This document shows, piece by piece, positions 5,862 through 7,194 of a stretch of 7,194 bases of DNA. Position 1 is the stretch's first letter, and every line of letters starts with the position of its first letter. The stretch is from NCBI GenBank assembly GCA_016209665.1, contig JACQVT010000124.1, forward strand, positions 1 to 7,194. Reading direction: 5' to 3'. The notes under the pieces were generated by a model that was not told where the DNA came from, did no database searches, and saw nothing but the letters and a program-made list of their open reading frames with translations. The position numbers and the translations under genes were made by a program. The DNA comes from Planctomycetota bacterium. Its GTDB lineage: Bacteria > Planctomycetota > Phycisphaerae > UBA1845 > PWPN01.

Positions 5862-5889
5862 ATTATAACTGCCCCCCCCGAACGGTAAA
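5862..5889 (-). promoter_or_regulatory. Candidate sigma70-type promoter for the small-membrane-protein operon
   Basis: On the minus strand a perfect TATAAT (5867-5862) is preceded after a 16-nt spacer by TTTACC (5889-5884), four of six matches to TTGACA. The spacer holds a run of eight G. Transcription would start near 5855, giving a leader of about 60 nt to the ATG at 5793. That leader includes palindromic repeat copy 1. Perfect TATAAT boxes are rare by chance in such GC-rich DNA. Confidence 0.55.
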
Positions 5890-5952
5890 GATGCGACGGC
5901 GAGTGGCCAGCGGGGACAGCAATTGCTCGCGACTGGGGTGGGGAAGAAGAAC

Positions 5953-5986
5953 GCGGGCAAGGATGCCCACCCCCCAAATCGGCGCC
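5953..5986. repeat. GCGGGCA/TGCCCRC palindromic repeat, copy 2
   Basis: GCGGGCA AGGA TGCCCAC, one stem mismatch, continues into CCCCCCAAATCGGCGCC. The 3' part matches copy 1 (CCCCAATCCGCGCC) closely, showing that the repeat unit is longer than the hairpin, about 35 bp. Confidence 0.65.
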
Positions 5987-5995
5987 GAAGAAGAA

Positions 5996-6032
5996 GGCGG
6001 GCAGGGATGCCCGCTCCCCAAGACTGTCGGCA
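5996..6032. repeat. GCGGGCA/TGCCCGC palindromic repeat, copy 3
   Basis: GGCGGGCA GGGA TGCCCGCT followed by CCCCAAGACTGTCGG. The stem is 7 bp plus a G-T end, with loop GGGA instead of AGGA. All three copies have the same orientation, and copies 2 and 3 are about 43 bp apart. This one lies just after the stop of the HYExAFE gene and could aid termination or 3' end protection. Confidence 0.65.
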
Positions 6033-6045
6033 CTTGGCCACACGT

Positions 6046-6564
6046 TCACGCGCAGAAGCTGCCGACAGGATGGGCGATGTCCTGGAAGACCCGACGGGGG
6101 ACGGTGACGGTCCCCCACCGCGTCGATCGCCGGCGGCAGTGTCGCCGGTAGTCGTCCAGGGTGACGGTGAGGAAGGCGTAGAGCGATCCCAGGTAGCCGT
6201 GGGGTCGTCCGGTGGGCCAGCGGTCGGCGGGGCCCTGGAGGAGATACGCGAAGACAAAGCGGGCCTCGAAATCGCTGCCGAAGACGGCCTGCCAGTCGGC
6301 CAGGCCGGTCACGTCGTCGTTGGTCACCCAGTTCTCCCAGTAGCGGGCGGTGCGGCGGCCGTTGTCGGTGAAATAGGGGAACCGACGGCCCTTGACGTCG
6401 ACGATCCAGTGGCAGTTCTCGGCCGGGTAGACCAGAAAGTCAAAGGACTTGATCTTGCTGCCGGAGAAGATGACCTTGCGGGTCTCGTCCACCGGGACGT
6501 AAGGCACGGCACGTCGGCCGAGATAATCCTCGAAGGCGGCCTCATAGTGCAGATGTCGTTTCAT
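6046..6564 (-). CDS. HYExAFE family protein, 172 aa (possible PD-(D/E)xK nuclease-like fold)
   Basis: The name motif is present exactly: HYEAAFE (6-12), followed by DYLGRRAVPYVPVDETRK. I know this as a conserved planctomycete family of unknown role. A second conserved block, SFDFLVYPAENCHWIVDVKGR (40-60), puts Asp42 ahead of D56-V-K58. This Asp...(D/E)-x-K arrangement in strand-turn-strand is typical of PD-(D/E)xK endonuclease-like proteins, so a nucleic-acid-cleaving or repair role is plausible but inferred. Other notable segments are YWENWVTNDDVTGLADWQAVFG (75-96) and a basic patch DYRRHCRRRSTRW (138-150). The ATG at 6564 is chosen because it begins at the known motif; no clear Shine-Dalgarno precedes it, and the frame extends upstream into the hisS end. 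It follows hisS by 65 nt, so the two may share a transcript. Confidence 0.85.
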   Translation of the reverse strand: MKRHLHYEAAFEDYLGRRAVPYVPVDETRKVIFSGSKIKSFDFLVYPAENCHWIVDVKGRRFPYFTDNGRRTARYWENWVTNDDVTGLADWQAVFGSDFEARFVFAYLLQGPADRWPTGRPHGYLGSLYAFLTVTLDDYRRHCRRRSTRWGTVTVPRRVFQDIAHPVGSFCA

Positions 6565-6629
6565 GTCGGTGTCGCAAGGTTGCGCCCCCCGTGGGACCGG
6601 CCGACAGTCAAAGACCGCACGACGGGTGA

Positions 6630-7194
6630 TCAGACGGCAGGCCATTGTAGCGGGTCGGCCAGGAACGCGTCGAGGGCGAGTTCGATCTGGCGTCCGCTCT
6701 GAAGGTCTTTGACGCTCACGACGCGGCGTTCGGCGTACTCCTGCCCGACGATGACGGCGCGGGTGGCGCGGCAGGCGCTGGCGGCCTTGAGCTGCTTGCC
6801 GACCGATTGTCGCCGATAGCTGAACTCCGCCCGGTACCCCCCCTGCCGCAGCCGGCCGGCCAACTCCAGCACGGTGGAGAAGAACTCCGCCGCGGCGTCA
6901 ATGAGATACAGGTCCACCCCGGGCGGGCCGGCCAAGTCGGTGGGCAGTCGGCCCAGCTCGCGGAGCAGCACCTCGATGACCACGTCGGACGAGCCGAAAC
7001 CCACGCCGGTCATCGGCGGGCCGCCCAGGACCTCGAGGAGTTGGTCGTATCGGCCGCCGCCGCAGATGGCCCGTTGCATCTCACCCTTGCCGAAGGCCTC
7101 GAAGACCACTCCGGTGTAGTAGGCCAGCCCCCGCACGACGCCCATGTCGAAGACACAATACTCGCCGATACCCATCCGGCCCAGCAGCGAGAAC
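6630..7194 (-). CDS. hisS: Histidyl-tRNA synthetase, C-terminal part (about 187 aa visible), N-terminus outside the window
   Basis: This enzyme charges tRNA-His with histidine in the cytoplasm. The visible frame enters at the right edge as FSLLGRMGIGEYCVFDMGVVRGLAYYTGVVFEAF, the histidine-specific motif RGLxYYTG, where most enzymes have Asp before YYTG and here it is Ala. Next come GGGRYDQLLEVLGG and class II motif 3, TGVGFGSSDVVIEVLL (the usual arginine is not in the visible VGFG segment). The last 95 or so residues are the anticodon-binding domain: DLYLIDAAAEF, AGRLRQGGYRAEFSYRRQSVGKQLKAAS, and RAVIVGQEYAERRVVSVKDLQSGRQIEL. The C-terminus is complete, ending ADPLQWPAV. The paralogous HisZ regulatory subunit lacks a full anticodon domain, so synthetase is preferred. 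Confidence 0.94.
   Translation of the reverse strand, partial: FSLLGRMGIGEYCVFDMGVVRGLAYYTGVVFEAFGKGEMQRAICGGGRYDQLLEVLGGPPMTGVGFGSSDVVIEVLLRELGRLPTDLAGPPGVDLYLIDAAAEFFSTVLELAGRLRQGGYRAEFSYRRQSVGKQLKAASACRATRAVIVGQEYAERRVVSVKDLQSGRQIELALDAFLADPLQWPAV

Noticed and set aside
5821..6032. CRISPR array
   Set aside because: Only three imperfect, irregularly spaced palindromes; no constant-length spacers and no cas genes.
1..7194. tRNA or rRNA genes
   Set aside because: I found no cloverleaf-like segment with a T-loop GGTTCRA and CCA end, and no rRNA-like conserved blocks.

Overview
The window is GC-rich, apart from two AT-rich patches, and reads as a planctomycete chromosome segment, probably from a Phycisphaerae-like or environmental lineage. 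The placement rests on lineage-typical proteins: the short basic protein of the Chlamydiae/Verrucomicrobia/Planctomycetes family, a HYExAFE-family protein, and a membrane protein beginning MAKSKYSPALFEVI. Organism identity is inferred, not shown. All ten supported genes lie on the minus strand, so the window is best read from its right end to its left. Nearly all plus-strand open frames are antisense shadows.

Layout in transcription order: (1) the C-terminal part of histidyl-tRNA synthetase, running off the right edge; (2) a HYExAFE-family protein with nuclease-like residues; (3) a spacer of about 250 bp with three copies of a GCGGGCA/TGCCCGC palindromic repeat and a good sigma70-like promoter; (4) three small membrane proteins of 64, 97 and 107 aa, the last two being tandem paralogues; (5) a spacer with a different palindromic repeat; (6) biotin synthase bioB, followed after 2 nt by a ketoacyl-ACP-synthase-family condensing enzyme; (7) a promoter-bearing gap, then a single-pass membrane protein with a SPOR-like C-terminal domain and, 8 nt later, the small basic protein; (8) the N-terminal 272 residues of a PLP aminotransferase, running off the left edge.

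The genes are mostly housekeeping. The bioB-condensing enzyme pair looks translationally coupled, which raises the possibility of a role in biotin or pimeloyl-chain supply, though the sequence does not prove it. BioB has cysteines arranged like the anaerobe-type enzyme rather than the E. coli one.

The most unusual structure is a stretch of about 175 bp at roughly 38 % GC inserted in frame in the condensing-enzyme gene. It adds about 40 residues before the catalytic cysteine, carries two clear inverted repeats, and is open only in the host gene's frame. It resembles a coding-region palindromic element or foreign patch and is the best candidate here for something undescribed.
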